64,000 nucleotides of DNA from Xestospongia bergquistia (Eukaryota > Porifera > Demospongiae > Haplosclerida > Petrosiidae): contig OZ014413.1 of assembly GCA_963965975.1 (NCBI GenBank), positions 8,024,101 to 8,088,100 of the forward strand, in the 5' to 3' direction. A model generated the notes under the pieces. It ran no database searches and was not told where the DNA came from. It saw only the letters and a program-made list of their open reading frames with translations. Positions 1-47,382 of the stretch are shown here, piece after piece. A program made the translations under genes and the position numbers. Each line of letters opens with the position of its first letter. The stretch's first letter is position 1.

Positions 1-231
1 TCATAGTATGAATTTAAGTGTTTTTTAGTGTTGTATTTGGCTTAGAGTTTTAGTATTATGTCATGCTTAAATGTTTGTTATAGTAAATTAAAATTACCTT
101 TTGCACACCATTTAAAGTTTACCATTATGATTAATAATAATTTAAGTGAACGTGTGTATTATCTCTATATAAACTTTAAAATATAGTGCAATAATCGATG
201 AAACAAATTGTCCAGGTATCAATAAAAATAT

Positions 232-720
232 AAAATTATGAAGATGGGCTACAAGCTTTATAATTAAAATTATGAAGATAGGCTACAAGCTTTATATCTT
301 GTTTATGAATGAGTACAAACCAAAATGTTTTTTGAAGTACTACACAGATTTTCATCATCACCACCAATGCTGATACTGCTGATCTCGATTTATATTTGAA
401 GGTGTGGTTTCAATCTACTTTAACCCTTAACTGGACAAACTTGAAACTTCTGCTTAAAGGTACCAGTTACTGAATATGACGCAAGTCAGTGAATTGGTTA
501 TATATATGACGCAGTTTTGTAACTAATGAAAAACTTATATAAGTTATTTTCTTACCTGAATGGTACAGCCAGAAATTAAATTTGCTCTGTTTGTTGTCCA
601 TACTTTGGTTTGGGGATGTGATTACTTTACATGCAACAAGGATAGACTTTTTACCTGGTAAATGACCACTGTCTTATACATAAAAATTATAATACAGGCT
701 ATCCATAAATGGATAAATGT
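232..720 (+). repeat. Dispersed repeat R1, copy 1
   Basis: AT-rich noncoding repeat. Marker words are gggctacaagcttta, ggtgtggtttcaatctactt and cttacctgaatggtac. The same words in the same order, with substitutions and indels, are at 3590-4130, and part of the unit lies inverted at 46280-46545. No coding capacity, terminal repeat or target duplication could be recognised, so the element class is unknown. Confidence 0.6.
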
Positions 721-969
721 GGCTTGAGTCGTAATTATTAATTAGGGTATTATTAATTATTTAACCACATGTTATGATTATTGTTATTCTTGTATATTTC
801 ACATTTTTATAAACTGCTTGGACTATTGTTTATTCTTACTATTTCATTTTTTTATAATTTAGGAGCTCATAACCTCACAAAGGAGGAAGAAGTGTATAAC
901 TGGAATGTAGTACAGTATTTGGCAAACCACAATTGTAAGGCCCTGCCATATTTGGAAGTGAATTATTAG

Positions 970-1540
970 ATGTTGCGTAAACACTTCAGTACATGTGGCT
1001 TAGCGCAAGGCTATGGGCTCCTGGTAATTATTATATGTATGCACCATACTATATTATATATGTACAATGGGATGATCATAGCTAATTTGATTTCTTTATA
1101 ACAAAATGGAATTGGCAATGATGGGATAATAAAACTTAGTAGAACGATGAATAAACTTAGCAGTGCTATATTTACATTGTAGTGGGAGAATGACTTTGAA
1201 CATCATAGTACCTATTTTAGTGATAACCTTAACATCCAAATGGGAATATGATAGAGTTCCTAAGATCAGGTAGTGTAGTAGAACTAATGTGTTCTTATAA
1301 CTCATTAGTCATATTATAAAAGTAGTTTCTTTATATATTAAGTACAAATACAATGCAATTCCTTTCTATTCCATTATTGTCTTGCATCTATGGAAGGAGA
1401 ATACTATTGTTCAGATTATTACTATTAATTTGTATACTTCATCTACTTTTATGATACACTATAATGATACATATATAATATGAAATATATAAAAGGAATT
1501 AAAAACTGAACACATAATGTGTTTACCTACTTTTACTAAT
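970..1540 (+). repeat. Upstream repeat R2, copy I
   Basis: Starts at an aaacacttcagtacat word and includes ggaattggcaatgatggga and cttagcagtgctata. It is repeated at 1550-2345 and 4795-5610. Differences include indels that shift any reading frame, so the unit is treated as noncoding or long dead. Confidence 0.6.
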
Positions 1541-1549
1541 AGTCATTAG

Positions 1550-2345
1550 GCATTGTGTAAACACTTCAGTACATATGGTTTAATTAAATGAGTGTGAACT
1601 ATGAGACAGTAGTTTAGTCCCTTCTACATATTATGAATGTATTATATGACATAAACTTAGACATTTAAGAAAAAAGTATAGTCAGTAATATTGAGGAGAA
1701 ATATAAGGTCCATGATTAGACATGTTGGTATAACTATTTGATTACTACCTTAAGTATTGGTTAGGTTATGAATGTACTGTGTATTAAGCACTTTCTATTT
1801 TCCTTGTCATGTCAAACATGTAAAATGTTTTCTGTCAAATGCTATAGCGCACAGTTGCATACTCCTTCCTCTTTTGTGAGGCTATAAACTCCTGGAAATT
1901 ATATGATTTCTTTTGTAATTACATGAATTTCACAATAATGGAATAATAAATCTTAGTAAAATGATTCATTAGCTTAGCAGTGTTATATGTTTACAATGTA
2001 GTGGGAAAAGTTAGTTGGTCATCACAGTAGCTATTTTAGTGATGTCCATGAAACATCCTAGTGGGGTTGAGACAAGATTGATAAGATCACCACAGTGTAA
2101 TAACATTAATGTATTAATTATAAACTCACTAATCATATCTTAAAAGTTGTTTCTTTATATGGAAGCATAATGATAATATAACTTATTTATATTCCATAAT
2201 TGCTTTGTGTCTATAGAGGGAGTATGCTATTATAAATATTATTACTATTAATTGGCCATTTTCATCTACTTTTGGGATAAACATTAATGAGACATATATA
2301 TTATAAGGAATATATAAAAGGAATTTGTAACTGAGCACATAATTA
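1550..2345 (+). repeat. Upstream repeat R2, copy II
   Basis: Second copy, directly after copy I. It shares aaacacttcagtacat, the stretch around 1705-1750 (gtccatgattagacatgttg) and the cttagcagtgttatatg block at about 1975. It is the most diverged of the three copies in its second half. Confidence 0.6.
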
Positions 2346-3589
2346 TTTTCACTACATATTAGGAATAAAAGCTTGCTTTATATTTACAATGATATATATG
2401 ATTATATCGATTTTGAATAATTGAAACAAACTCATGTGCTGTGTAAACTGAAACCATTAATGTGTGGATATTACTCTTTTAAAAGAATTCACATGACAAG
2501 TCTATTATGTAATAACAGCCCATCCTACATGAACTCTTATAATAACATCACTACAGTATTAACTTACCTGCACTGTTTATCATAGTATTGCTGTTGTATC
2601 TAACTGCCTTAATTAAATACAGTTATATACATTAGTCCTTTGTTGGTTTAATTTAAGAATAAAATATACTAATAATTTTTTGTTCAAGCACAAGTTCAGA
2701 ACAATGATGTGTTAATTGTTTGACACTTGCATTCGATACAGATATATGTAATACTCTCATACTTTATATACACACATATACTACAACTCTTATGCGTAAT
2801 TCTTACACAACTCTATAATTATGCAGCTATATAACTGTCTATAGATTAGGATAAGCACTTTCATATATACCATTAGTTCCCTGCCTCTTTTAACTACTCT
2901 CTCTCTATATATATATATATATCAATGACCAGTTTGAGTTTATTGTACTGATGATTACAAATCTAACATCATGCAGTTACTAAAATTCCTATGACATAAT
3001 ATTATATATCATAAATTGTATAATGGTGTGTAGCTTAGCCAGTCTTTTCACCATTATATATAATTATGTACATAAATAAAGAAGCCCACATTCCTTTGTT
3101 GGAGATAACAACCATCTTGTTTGTTATTTATTATATCAAGGGAGAGAGCTCTGATAACTACTTCCAATATTTCTATAATGGTTTTCAATAGTTGGTAAGA
3201 AGAAACCAACATACCAATTCATTGATGGATGTAAGACCCTATATCTACAAATATTTTCTGGCACTATATATATTTATTATATACATATATATTAGAAATA
3301 ATAAATGTAACACTTTATAATGTTGCTCTGCAAGTATAACTTGATTAATGATTACATATCATTTCTTTGTTACAAAATATTGCATCCTAGGATGGTTTCA
3401 GTATAAATACTCTTAGCCAATCTTCAGGAGCAAAATTAATATATTGTTTGTTTTCATAATCTGTTCTAGTGCTATTATAAATAGTGGAATTTCTCACCAC
3501 TACAAACTTAGTACTTAAACCTACATGGTCTGTTGAGTATAACAATTGAGTCTAGATCTAAATTCATCACTCTTCGTTAATTTAATTCG

Positions 3590-4130
3590 AAAATGGGCTG
3601 TAAGCTTCATATCTGAACTCCTTGTTTGTGAATGATTACAAAACAAAAATCTTTGCTGAATCCCAATAGAAGACAGGAAGTACACCATTATTATTGAGTG
3701 CTTTTAACTACACATCTTGATCATGAACAATTGATTTGCAATTGAGGGTGTGGTTTAAATTTACTTTAACTTAAGATCTGAAACTTATGCAAAAAGCTAT
3801 GGATTTGTGTACCAGCCACTAAATATCACATAAGTCTGAGAACTATATATATATGTGTGTGTGTGTGTGAAGCAATTATGTCGATAATCAATAACACGAT
3901 GGCTTTAATTTGAATTAATTAATTGATTTTCTTACCTGAATGGTACACCCAGAAGTTGAAGTGACTGATTACGTATTCTATTTTTTGTCTATATTTAGAG
4001 CTGGAGATGTGATTTATTTATACACAAAAAAGGATGGACTCTTTATCTAATAAATAGCCTTAATAATATCTAATACCAAAAATGTAATTCAATCAATAAA
4101 CAGGTACAGATGAGTGGCTTGAAGCATGAA
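3590..4130 (+). repeat. Dispersed repeat R1, copy 2
   Basis: Diverged second copy of the repeat at 232-720: gggctgtaagcttcat, gggtgtggtttaaatttact and cttacctgaatggtac appear in the same order. A (TG)n run interrupts it near 3851-3870. It lies in the promoter-distal flank of gene A. Confidence 0.6.
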
Positions 4131-4794
4131 AACAACTTTTGTGCATTTAACAGTAGTTTGAGTTAAGGCAAAAATAAATATTTGCCAAAGGCATCAATAA
4201 TTTTCATTTATTGCTTTCTAAACTTGATAATTATCTCATAACTATTTCTCCATATGGATTTATTTCAAATAACATATTTACATTGATAAATTATAAATCA
4301 TTAATGAGTATATTTGTGATATTTTGAATATTTACATAATCTTTAAAATAACATGGATGTATTAACATGAGTACACAAGGCCATGCACACATGTTCAGTC
4401 TCACATATTAATGGTTTCACTTTCTTCATATAATTCCTATTAGCTTGGAACTTCTGAGATAGACTAGGATTATACATGTACCTGAATTCACTTGTCATAT
4501 GAATATTATTATTCTGTTTTATGGTTCAAAGCTATGTTGATATTTTATTATGATCTTACATTATTTAAATTTTGTGATATTTTTTATGTATAAATTACAC
4601 AATAATGCACAAACATTTACACTATGCCATGTGTACAATGAAGTGAGCATGGCAATTTTAATTTTTTTATATAATTTAGGAACCTATAACCTCACAAAGG
4701 AGAAGTGTGCAACTACCATTTAAAAATATATTACAAAATTTGGAAAACCACAATTGTAAAGGCCTTGTCAATATTTGTAAGTAAATTTTAGGTG

Positions 4795-5610
4795 TTGTGT
4801 AAACACTTCAGTACATGTGGTTTATGTGGTACATGTCGTCAATGCAAACTATGAGGCTGTAAAATAAGGAGTTTAGTGCTCCCAAAAAGTGCTAGTGGTT
4901 GAATAAATATGAATTATAACATATAGTAAATATATTATGAGATATAGACTTAGATATTTATGAAGTAACTATAGTCAGGGATGTTACAGAGAAAGATAAA
5001 GTCCATGATTAAACATGTTGGTATAACTATTTGATTATTACTTGGTTAGGTTATAAATATACTTTGTATTAAGCATTCCTTATTTCCTTATAAGGTCAAA
5101 CATGTAAAGTGTTTTTATGTCAAATGTTGTACCACACAGTTGCATACTCCATGCTCCATTGGAAGGCTATTGGCTCCTCTAATTATTATATATAGGGGAT
5201 GATCATAGCTAATTTGATTTCTTTATTATTAAATGGAATTGGCAATGATGGGACAATAAAACTTAGAAGAACAATGCATGAACTTAGTAGTGCTATATGT
5301 TTACATTGTAGTGGGAGAAATGACTTTGATCATCATAGTAGCTATTTTAGTGACAATCTTAACATCCCAATGATAGAGTTGATAAGATCAGGTAGTGGAG
5401 TAGAATTAATGTTTCTTATAACTCACTAGTCATATTATAAAAATAATGTCTTTATACGTAAGTACAATGACATTACAATTCATTTCTATTCCATTATAGC
5501 CTTGTATCTATGGAAGAAGAATACTATTGTTCAGATTATTACTATTAATATGAAAATATATAAAAAAGAAATAGTAACTAAACACATAACGTGTTTACCT
5601 ATTTTCACTA
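4795..5610 (+). repeat. Upstream repeat R2, copy III
   Basis: Third copy, nearest to gene A. It matches copy II along its first half (gtccatgattaaacatgttg) and copy I in its second half (ggaattggcaatgatggga). A 76-codon frame (5199-5429) is open here only. The other copies have frame-shifting indels, so it is not called as a gene. Confidence 0.6.
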
Positions 5611-5859
5611 ATATTTAATTTTGAATTTTAAAGTCATATAAACTATTTCTTTATTCAATAGATTATAATCTGACTGGTCTTTATCTTCAGTCAGAATGGG
5701 TTGAAAATACATATTGGAGTCACAATAGTTAGGCATTTATATTAGAAACCAAATCTTGCCACTTTGTATTAATAATGATATATACAATTATAACAATTTT
5801 GAATAATTGAATCAACATAAAATCATATGCTATATAAATTTAAGCATATCAAGTCTAAC

Positions 5860-5979
5860 AATAGCACATCATACATGGATTGTTGTAATAGTGTCACTAT
5901 AGTATTAACTTAGCAGTACTAGTGCCATATGTAAACTAAAGTAGTATTGGTATTGCAATGACTACTGATCGATAGCAAA
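5860..5979 (+). promoter_or_regulatory. Proximal 5' flank of gene A, with a relic copy at 2510-2650
   Basis: The 120 bases before the start codon hold no clear TATA box. The block around 5862-5925 (cactatagtattaactta) has a diverged duplicate at about 2510-2570 (cactacagtattaactta). In the upstream copy this is followed by sequence that weakly resembles the first exon (aaatacagttatata beside aaatacagtatatg in the gene). That suggests an old duplication of promoter plus exon 1. Promoter function is inferred from position only. Confidence 0.35.
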
Positions 5980-20250
<14,271 letters not shown>

Positions 20251-21454
20251 GAAAATGCTGACAAAAGATTGTCAGTCATAAAATCAAGTTTTAAATACAA
20301 ACTTGTTCATCGTCATTTCTTTATGATACTATAATTAATGTGTTTAGCGTTTTTGGTTTTCATTTTTAAAAGTAATAGATTACATTAGCATTTGATGAAC
20401 TGTTATTATTTTAACTTCATGTGATTTTGTTACTTTTGCAGTTTTTTAAATATTAAGCATGTTCTATTTATATTGGCATCGTTATTATTGGCTAATTGAT
20501 GTAAGATTATTATTTACATGTTAAGAGCTATGATTATTTAAACAATATGGAGTGTAATGAGATTAACAGCCAATGTTAAAAACAAAACATAGTGCATTTA
20601 CTAATAGGAACCCACCTCTCCCCCAGAGTAATTATAACTAGAAGAAGGTAAAGATAAATACAGTAACTTCTTTACAAATTGTATATCCAAGTAATTAAGT
20701 TTTCTTTTATATCATAGTCACATCAATTAAGCCTAGGAAATTATTTCTTTGACTTGATTTTATAATAATCAATTCTTGTATTATTTCAAAAGATTTCTGA
20801 CCAAATTTCAATATTTTTAATTTACATCTGTTAGCAAGTAATATCTTATTTATAATTTCACAACAATGCTTACTCTCCTAAGATCAGTTTGAGAATATCT
20901 TCATAAAAGTTATAGAAGTGTCTTTGTTATCTATACCATCTAGTAAACAGAATTGCCAAAATTATTTTAGGAAACAAACAGTACTTGATAGCACCAATTG
21001 AATAGTTTGATAACTTAGACCTAATTATAAACTTAAATAGATAGTTAATATAAGTTACAGCCATTTAGGCATATTATCATTATACAATTAACTTGCTTTG
21101 ATGTACACTAGATATAGCACCAGTAGTCTATGCAGGAGTCATTACTGTTAAAGTGATTATAATTTTGTATTTTAACCAATTAATTTTTTATCCAACAATT
21201 CCATTATATAAGATAGAACAAATAAAATTATTTTAAATGTAATTGCACACAAAACATTAGAATGGGGCACTCCATGCCTTTTATGTATCTTGTACTAAGA
21301 GGATATCAACCAATATGTTGAATAAGGCAATTACATCAATAACTAATATATATCTTAGTCAAAAACATAATTCCATTTAAGGAAATGAACAGTAAACAGT
21401 GTTATGATTATGGTATTTATTATAAAGAAGCACTCTTGTATACAATTATTTGCT

Positions 21455-21790
21455 ATATATAGTAAATGTTGGATTATCAGTACTTTCAAGCTCCTGCCTA
21501 TCTAATTGCCTTGATTCATATTCTGTAATAATAACTCTCTCATTAAAGTTCATTAAGTTGTCTATACTTGTATTTATATGTAGCAATAGTGTAACAGATG
21601 GCCGATGTCAACACAAGACCATTAACAGCATAATATTCCCAGTGACATCCAATAGATGATGTACTCATAGACTGTGATGCAAGATAGGCCCACATGAACA
21701 TGATGTACCACAATGTTTTCAATAATCCTTGCATTTGATGACATCCTTGAGCTGCAATAAATTCAATGACAGTCACATAATAAATGAGTA
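21455..21790 (-). pseudogene. C-terminal fragment resembling an SLC15/POT-type transporter
   Basis: The reverse strand reads a stretch with IEFIAAQGCHQMQGLLKTLW and EYYAVNGLVLTSAICY, then TYKYKYRQLNEL. This resembles the last transmembrane helices of proton-coupled oligopeptide/peptide-histidine transporters (the E-F-x-x-A-Q..M.G.L motif and a final K-Y-K-Y-R-Q tail). The frame stops after NEL because 8 bases present in the second copy are missing. The further tail (ITEYESRQLDRQ) remains in another frame. No upstream exons were found. The family call is from memory of motifs only. Confidence 0.5.
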
Positions 21791-22187
21791 CTCCTATTTA
21801 TATCTATAGTTTAGTTCAGCATAGTTACTATGATCAGCAATAACAACAGTATAAAAATAACATAGCGTTGATCAAATTGTCATAATACAGTGCTCAAGTT
21901 GATTGCATCATGGAGGACTTGCCTCATATCTGGTACTTGTAGATTAACAATCATCATGACTCTTTAATGCACATATACAGCAGACTTGTGCACTATTCTC
22001 TCTACATTTAGCCTTATATATCATTGCACTTACATAGTGGTTAATCATAAGTTAATTTGATCTATATATATTTATTGTGTACAATTAAATAAAGTAATAC
22101 ACTATTAGAAAGGAAGTGTTAATTCATCACAGTGGCCAATTGCATGTGTCAAAGTAATGATTTCAAGACAGACTTATTACTAATAAC

Positions 22188-22237
22188 AACATGTATCTCT
22201 GAATACTAATAAGTTATTAGTATCCAGAGTTACATGT
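22188..22237. repeat. Inverted repeat (hairpin) in the spacer
   Basis: Two arms of about 24 bases (aacatgta, then actaataa, mirrored as ttattagt ... tacatgtt) with almost no loop. The core ctaataaattattag and its flanks are kept in the duplicate spacer at 49287-49323. Origin unknown; it may be a remnant of a small foldback element. Confidence 0.6.
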
Positions 22238-22571
22238 TGTGATATAGTTCCATATTGAAGTGATGTATGGAAAGAAGAAATAATTGTAGGCATTATTTAA
22301 GATATCTAACTAATTTGAATTATGGCTGGTCCTGTCATTATATTATTAATGCTCTCTTTGTAAAAAAGCATTAATACCTAAAAGTATTGTCATCAAGTAG
22401 TGTCTGTGCACATTATTATATTTTTAAATATTTACAATCAAAAGCAATTATATTTTTTAAAGATAATCCTTTCAACCTATTCTAGTACAAAAATAGACAT
22501 CTTAAACATTTTAAAGAAAGTAAACATAATCAATTGTTTTGAATTAAATTATTTAAGTCTTTTTATAACTA

Positions 22572-22577
22572 TTTATT
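22572..22577 (-). terminator. Possible polyadenylation signal of gene B
   Basis: AATAAA on the reverse strand 22 bases after the stop codon of gene B. It is very close to the stop and the region is AT-rich, so it could be chance. The matching position in gene C reads AAATAAG-like, not a canonical signal. Confidence 0.3.
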
Positions 22578-22599
22578 TTTAATGAATACTTCGCTTGGT

Positions 22600-43983
<21,384 letters not shown>

Positions 43984-44100
43984 CTTGCTATTAAAACGCG
44001 GTAATCAGCGAAACAAAAATATTTTTCACTTGTTATATAAAGCACTGCATGACAGGAAACTATACTTTAGTTTATTAATGTAGGAGGGGTTATTGTTAGA
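43984..44100 (-). promoter_or_regulatory. Probable promoter of gene B
   Basis: A TTATATAA box lies on the reverse strand at 44033-44040, about 50 bases before the start codon, within a stretch of ordinary base composition (ccgcgttttaatagcaag just before ATG). The call rests on the box and on position. Confidence 0.35.
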
Positions 44101-45654
44101 TAACGCGTTCATCAGTCTTCATACGTTTCAGATTACACATATATATATGGTTAAATATGATCTTTAAATTCATTACTATACCAGAGAATGTAATTATTTA
44201 GTTCAGGCAGTCTATAAACATCGTTTTACTTGCTTCATTTTTAAGGTAATAATGCAGTAGAAACGATAAGTACAATATGAATTGTATTACCATGATACAT
44301 CTAAAATACAATTAGTGATTTTTTATTAATATATTATTTTAACTGCTCTATATAGTGAACTTATTAATACTTTTAAAATCCCACTTGGCCTTTGTGTTTG
44401 CTTAAACTTTGTAGAATGCAAACTGTACCCAGAACTGTGTACTATCAACCTTAACTTACAAATAGTAGCCAAATAGTAGCTTATTACAAAATTGTATTTA
44501 TTAAAAACAACAGGACTGCATTCTATTCTAAACATTAACTTCATATAGTAAATAAAGTACTATATGCAATCAGTACACTACAAAAATGAACAGTGATGTT
44601 TACTTCCTAGCAGTAAACACTGTCACAATTTGTCATAATGCTCACATAATGCTAACATTGCCAAATCCATTTATATGAGATAAACATGAAATCGTATAAA
44701 CTACGTTCACTCTTTCATACAGCATATAGTGTATAATATTTGTGTTAAATAACATTCATTTATAATTAATTTATATACACAATATACTAATTAAAGATAA
44801 CTTTGTACAAAGCAAACATCATACTAATATTAATATAGAACATTATAGCTATAACTTTGGACAAATATACTTATTATTATGAGTAATGAACGACACTATT
44901 ACTATGTGACAGGTACAAGCGAATGTTTAAATAATCATCCAATTTTAACTGTGGGAACGACATACTATTAGGTTTATTTCATGAATACAATATTTTGTTT
45001 GGTCATCAAGAAAAAAGATCCTTAGTAAGAGCGTTTAACAAGGTACATGGGTATAGTGGTTCAAAATATGTATTAGGCAATTGTTATTGAACTAAAATAG
45101 AACTATAAAAGTTACAAAACAAATGGCATTTTGTTAATCAAAATTGTTTAAATATATTGATTGTCTTACTCTTAATTGATTCACAGTCACTTCAATTGCA
45201 ACATACACTGTTAGAACTGCATAGTAATATATTTAAACAAATTAACTCTAAAAAAGGGCATGTGTGTAGTAAGGAGGAATGTCCTGAGTGACAGATCTTA
45301 TGATATACACAATGACACAGCAAAGTTACCACATGTACAAATTACATAGAAACAAACCTCACATGTTGGTCGGCTCAGCATCCATGAACCTATTTTTTGT
45401 CTAATGTATGAGTTGCTAAAAAGAATCTTCATTACTTTGACAATTACCTACATCAGTACATTTTAGTAACAACAGCTTACGTGAAGTTCCCTCTTGTTGC
45501 CTTTCTTATTTGCTATGTACACTTATGACTAAGAATTGGTTAGATCAGCCAATCCATTTTAACAATGCATATAGTAGCATTTGTTAATTCATCATATGGC
45601 AAAATAGGCCTACTGGTTTATATATTCAGAATTTCAAGAACCCTTGTTGTGAAT

Positions 45655-45709
45655 GATAACTAAAGCTCATATGAGCCTTGTTTATCATATGATATGAGCT
45701 TTGGTTATC
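45655..45709. repeat. Imperfect hairpin
   Basis: gataactaaagctcatat is mirrored by atatgagctttggttatc, with one mismatch and a short spacer that is itself palindromic. Origin unknown. Confidence 0.6.
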
Positions 45710-46279
45710 ATGTTCTCATCAACAGGATGCAACCCCATGCAATAATACAGAGTTTACTATAAAGACAAAGTCTAAACCAACAAAGCCAACCTAATGTAAC
45801 CTAATGTAATTATTGCCCAATAATTGAAGCCATGTGGATACAATATCAACTGAACTAACCTATGTACTGGTTAGGTCACTTAAAATAGAGTCCATCTATT
45901 GCTCATTTGGGATTACAACTCTATATCAAAGTGTAAACTAAACAAGAATAACAATAATCATTATATGACAGTGTGGTTTAATACTTGACTATGCTCTAAT
46001 TAATTTGGAAGAAAATTTTGTTTTCGTATTTCATTTCTATTTAATTGTCTATGTGTAGTCTGTAATATGTTTAACATATTAGCTATAATAGGGAGTGTAT
46101 ATTGTCAGGTAGAACTCAATATTTTGCTATATATAAACTAATTACACACCCCTAAATATCAACAAAAATCAAATCAGTGACTTGAACGTCTGACTGCACA
46201 GTGATAATAAATTCAGAGATAGGACAATTAATTAACTCAAGTTAAAGCTACTACGCTATTGCTTATTTAGTTGATTGGT

Positions 46280-46545
46280 TACTAACGTAAGTATTTGCTT
46301 CACATATGTAATTCTCCTATATATTAACTTACGTCATTTCTAGAAATTGTACTCAAATCATGTCTTTAATTGCTTCGAGTCTTAATTTAGGGTCAAAGTA
46401 GATTGAAACCACGCCCTAAATGCATCATTAATGAGTTATGATAAACACTTGTGTAGTCAAAAGTACTTTCTTTTAAAATAGTACAGTTTTGTCTTCTATA
46501 GGAATAAATGGTTTCACTGAAGATTTTGGTTTCACAATTATGCAT
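46280..46545 (-). repeat. Dispersed repeat R1, partial inverted copy
   Basis: The reverse strand reads tagggcgtggtttcaatctact and, on the other side, an aaaatcttcagtgaaacca block that matches the order seen at 3640-3780. It shows that R1 is dispersed and not only a tandem duplicate near gene A. Confidence 0.55.
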
Positions 46546-47279
46546 CCAGAAAAGGTCTGGCACAAAGCTTAAACGCCTTCGTATTTTCCTTTACATTGCA
46601 TTGTTTTATTGACAATATGCTTTTAAAGCTGATGACTACTTAGGCTATGTATGTTTCTGCCTTGATGAAGAGTGAAGAAATTAGACTCACCAACAATATT
46701 GATAGTGTATCTACTATTCTTTTTGGACTTAATTTATGTCTTATTCTGGCTTGTCATTTTTAAAGTAGTAGACTACATTGTGACTTTTCACTTTGTCAGT
46801 TTATTAGATTTTCTAATTATATTGTCATTGTGTTATTATTTGGTTAATTTCTATATGATTATTATTCACATTTTAAGAGCCATGCTTATTTAAAATGATT
46901 TGGAAAGTAATGAGATTAACAATCAATGTTAACCAACAATATATCAAGATTTACTCTGAAAGGAAGAGGCTCTTCATAAGTAAATGCACTAAATTATACT
47001 GGTTGTTTGTGTGTTCAAGCATATCTCATTACTCTCCAGATTAGTTTAACAGAATTACTGTAGTTAGAAGGTCCAGTATAAAGACTTGATTTAGCAAAAC
47101 AACCTAATAACAAAGCAATCAAAGTTGCTAATAATTATAGTCAAACAAAATGAAATCATTTAAATGTAAAATGCTGGAGCTGCTGAGTAATACAAAACAA
47201 TTGTTAATATTATATTATTGAGAGCATTAAAAGGATACTGTAATCCAATGAACCAACAAAATTACTAAAACTGCTTTTT

Positions 47280-47382
47280 AGAGCCTGACAGCTCTAAAAA
47301 GTATGAAGACAGGGTCAAAATTTAGCTTGTCATATCAGCTGAGACAACATTTAATGAAGATGAAAGTGAAACTTTTAAAATG
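47280..47382 (+). pseudogene. Relic of the last exon of a gene A-like GPCR
   Basis: Begins gagcctgacagctctaaaaa and matches the final ~100 coding bases of gene A (20146-20250; gacaacatttaatgaagatg in both), followed by the same 3' flank. The upstream part of the receptor is absent. The breakpoint lies within the exon at about 20147 = 47280. It marks the left edge of the large duplication. Confidence 0.82.

Larger units (their letters stand above)
1..5979. other. Intergenic region upstream of gene A, repeat-bearing
   Basis: No supported gene is visible. The stretch is very AT-rich and consists largely of diverged duplicates. The order of blocks at about 232-2650 (a block with a ggtgtggttt core, a block with cataacctcacaaaggag, an aaacacttcagtacat block, then a promoter-like block) recurs at about 3590-5965. 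The second series runs straight into the first exon of gene A. The short open frames here are not conserved between copies. Simple repeats occur near 2900-2922 and 3849-3870. Confidence 0.7.
20251..22599. other. Spacer between convergent genes A and B
   Basis: This holds the 3' flanks of A and B. Apart from the transporter-like fragment at 21455-21790 no gene is seen. The whole spacer is repeated at 47383-49687 with small substitutions and indels. An inverted repeat lies at 22188-22237 and is kept in the second copy at 49287-49323. Confidence 0.75.
43984..47279. other. Intergenic DNA between the gene B start and the GPCR relic
   Basis: No gene is supported. It holds an inverted partial copy of repeat R1 (46280-46545), a hairpin (45655-45709), and at about 46850-46930 a diverged copy of the 3' flank of gene A (ttaagagccatgcttattta, then gtaatgagattaacaatcaa). 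Short open frames at 44326-44544 and 46672-46893 show no recognisable protein. Confidence 0.6.

Noticed and set aside
5199-5429. 76-codon open frame upstream of gene A
   Set aside because: Lies in repeat R2 copy III. The two other copies have frame-shifting indels, and no protein family is recognisable.
44326-46893. Short frames at 44326-44544 (-) and 46672-46893 (+)
   Set aside because: No domain, no conservation visible in other copies, hydrophobic composition expected from AT-rich DNA.
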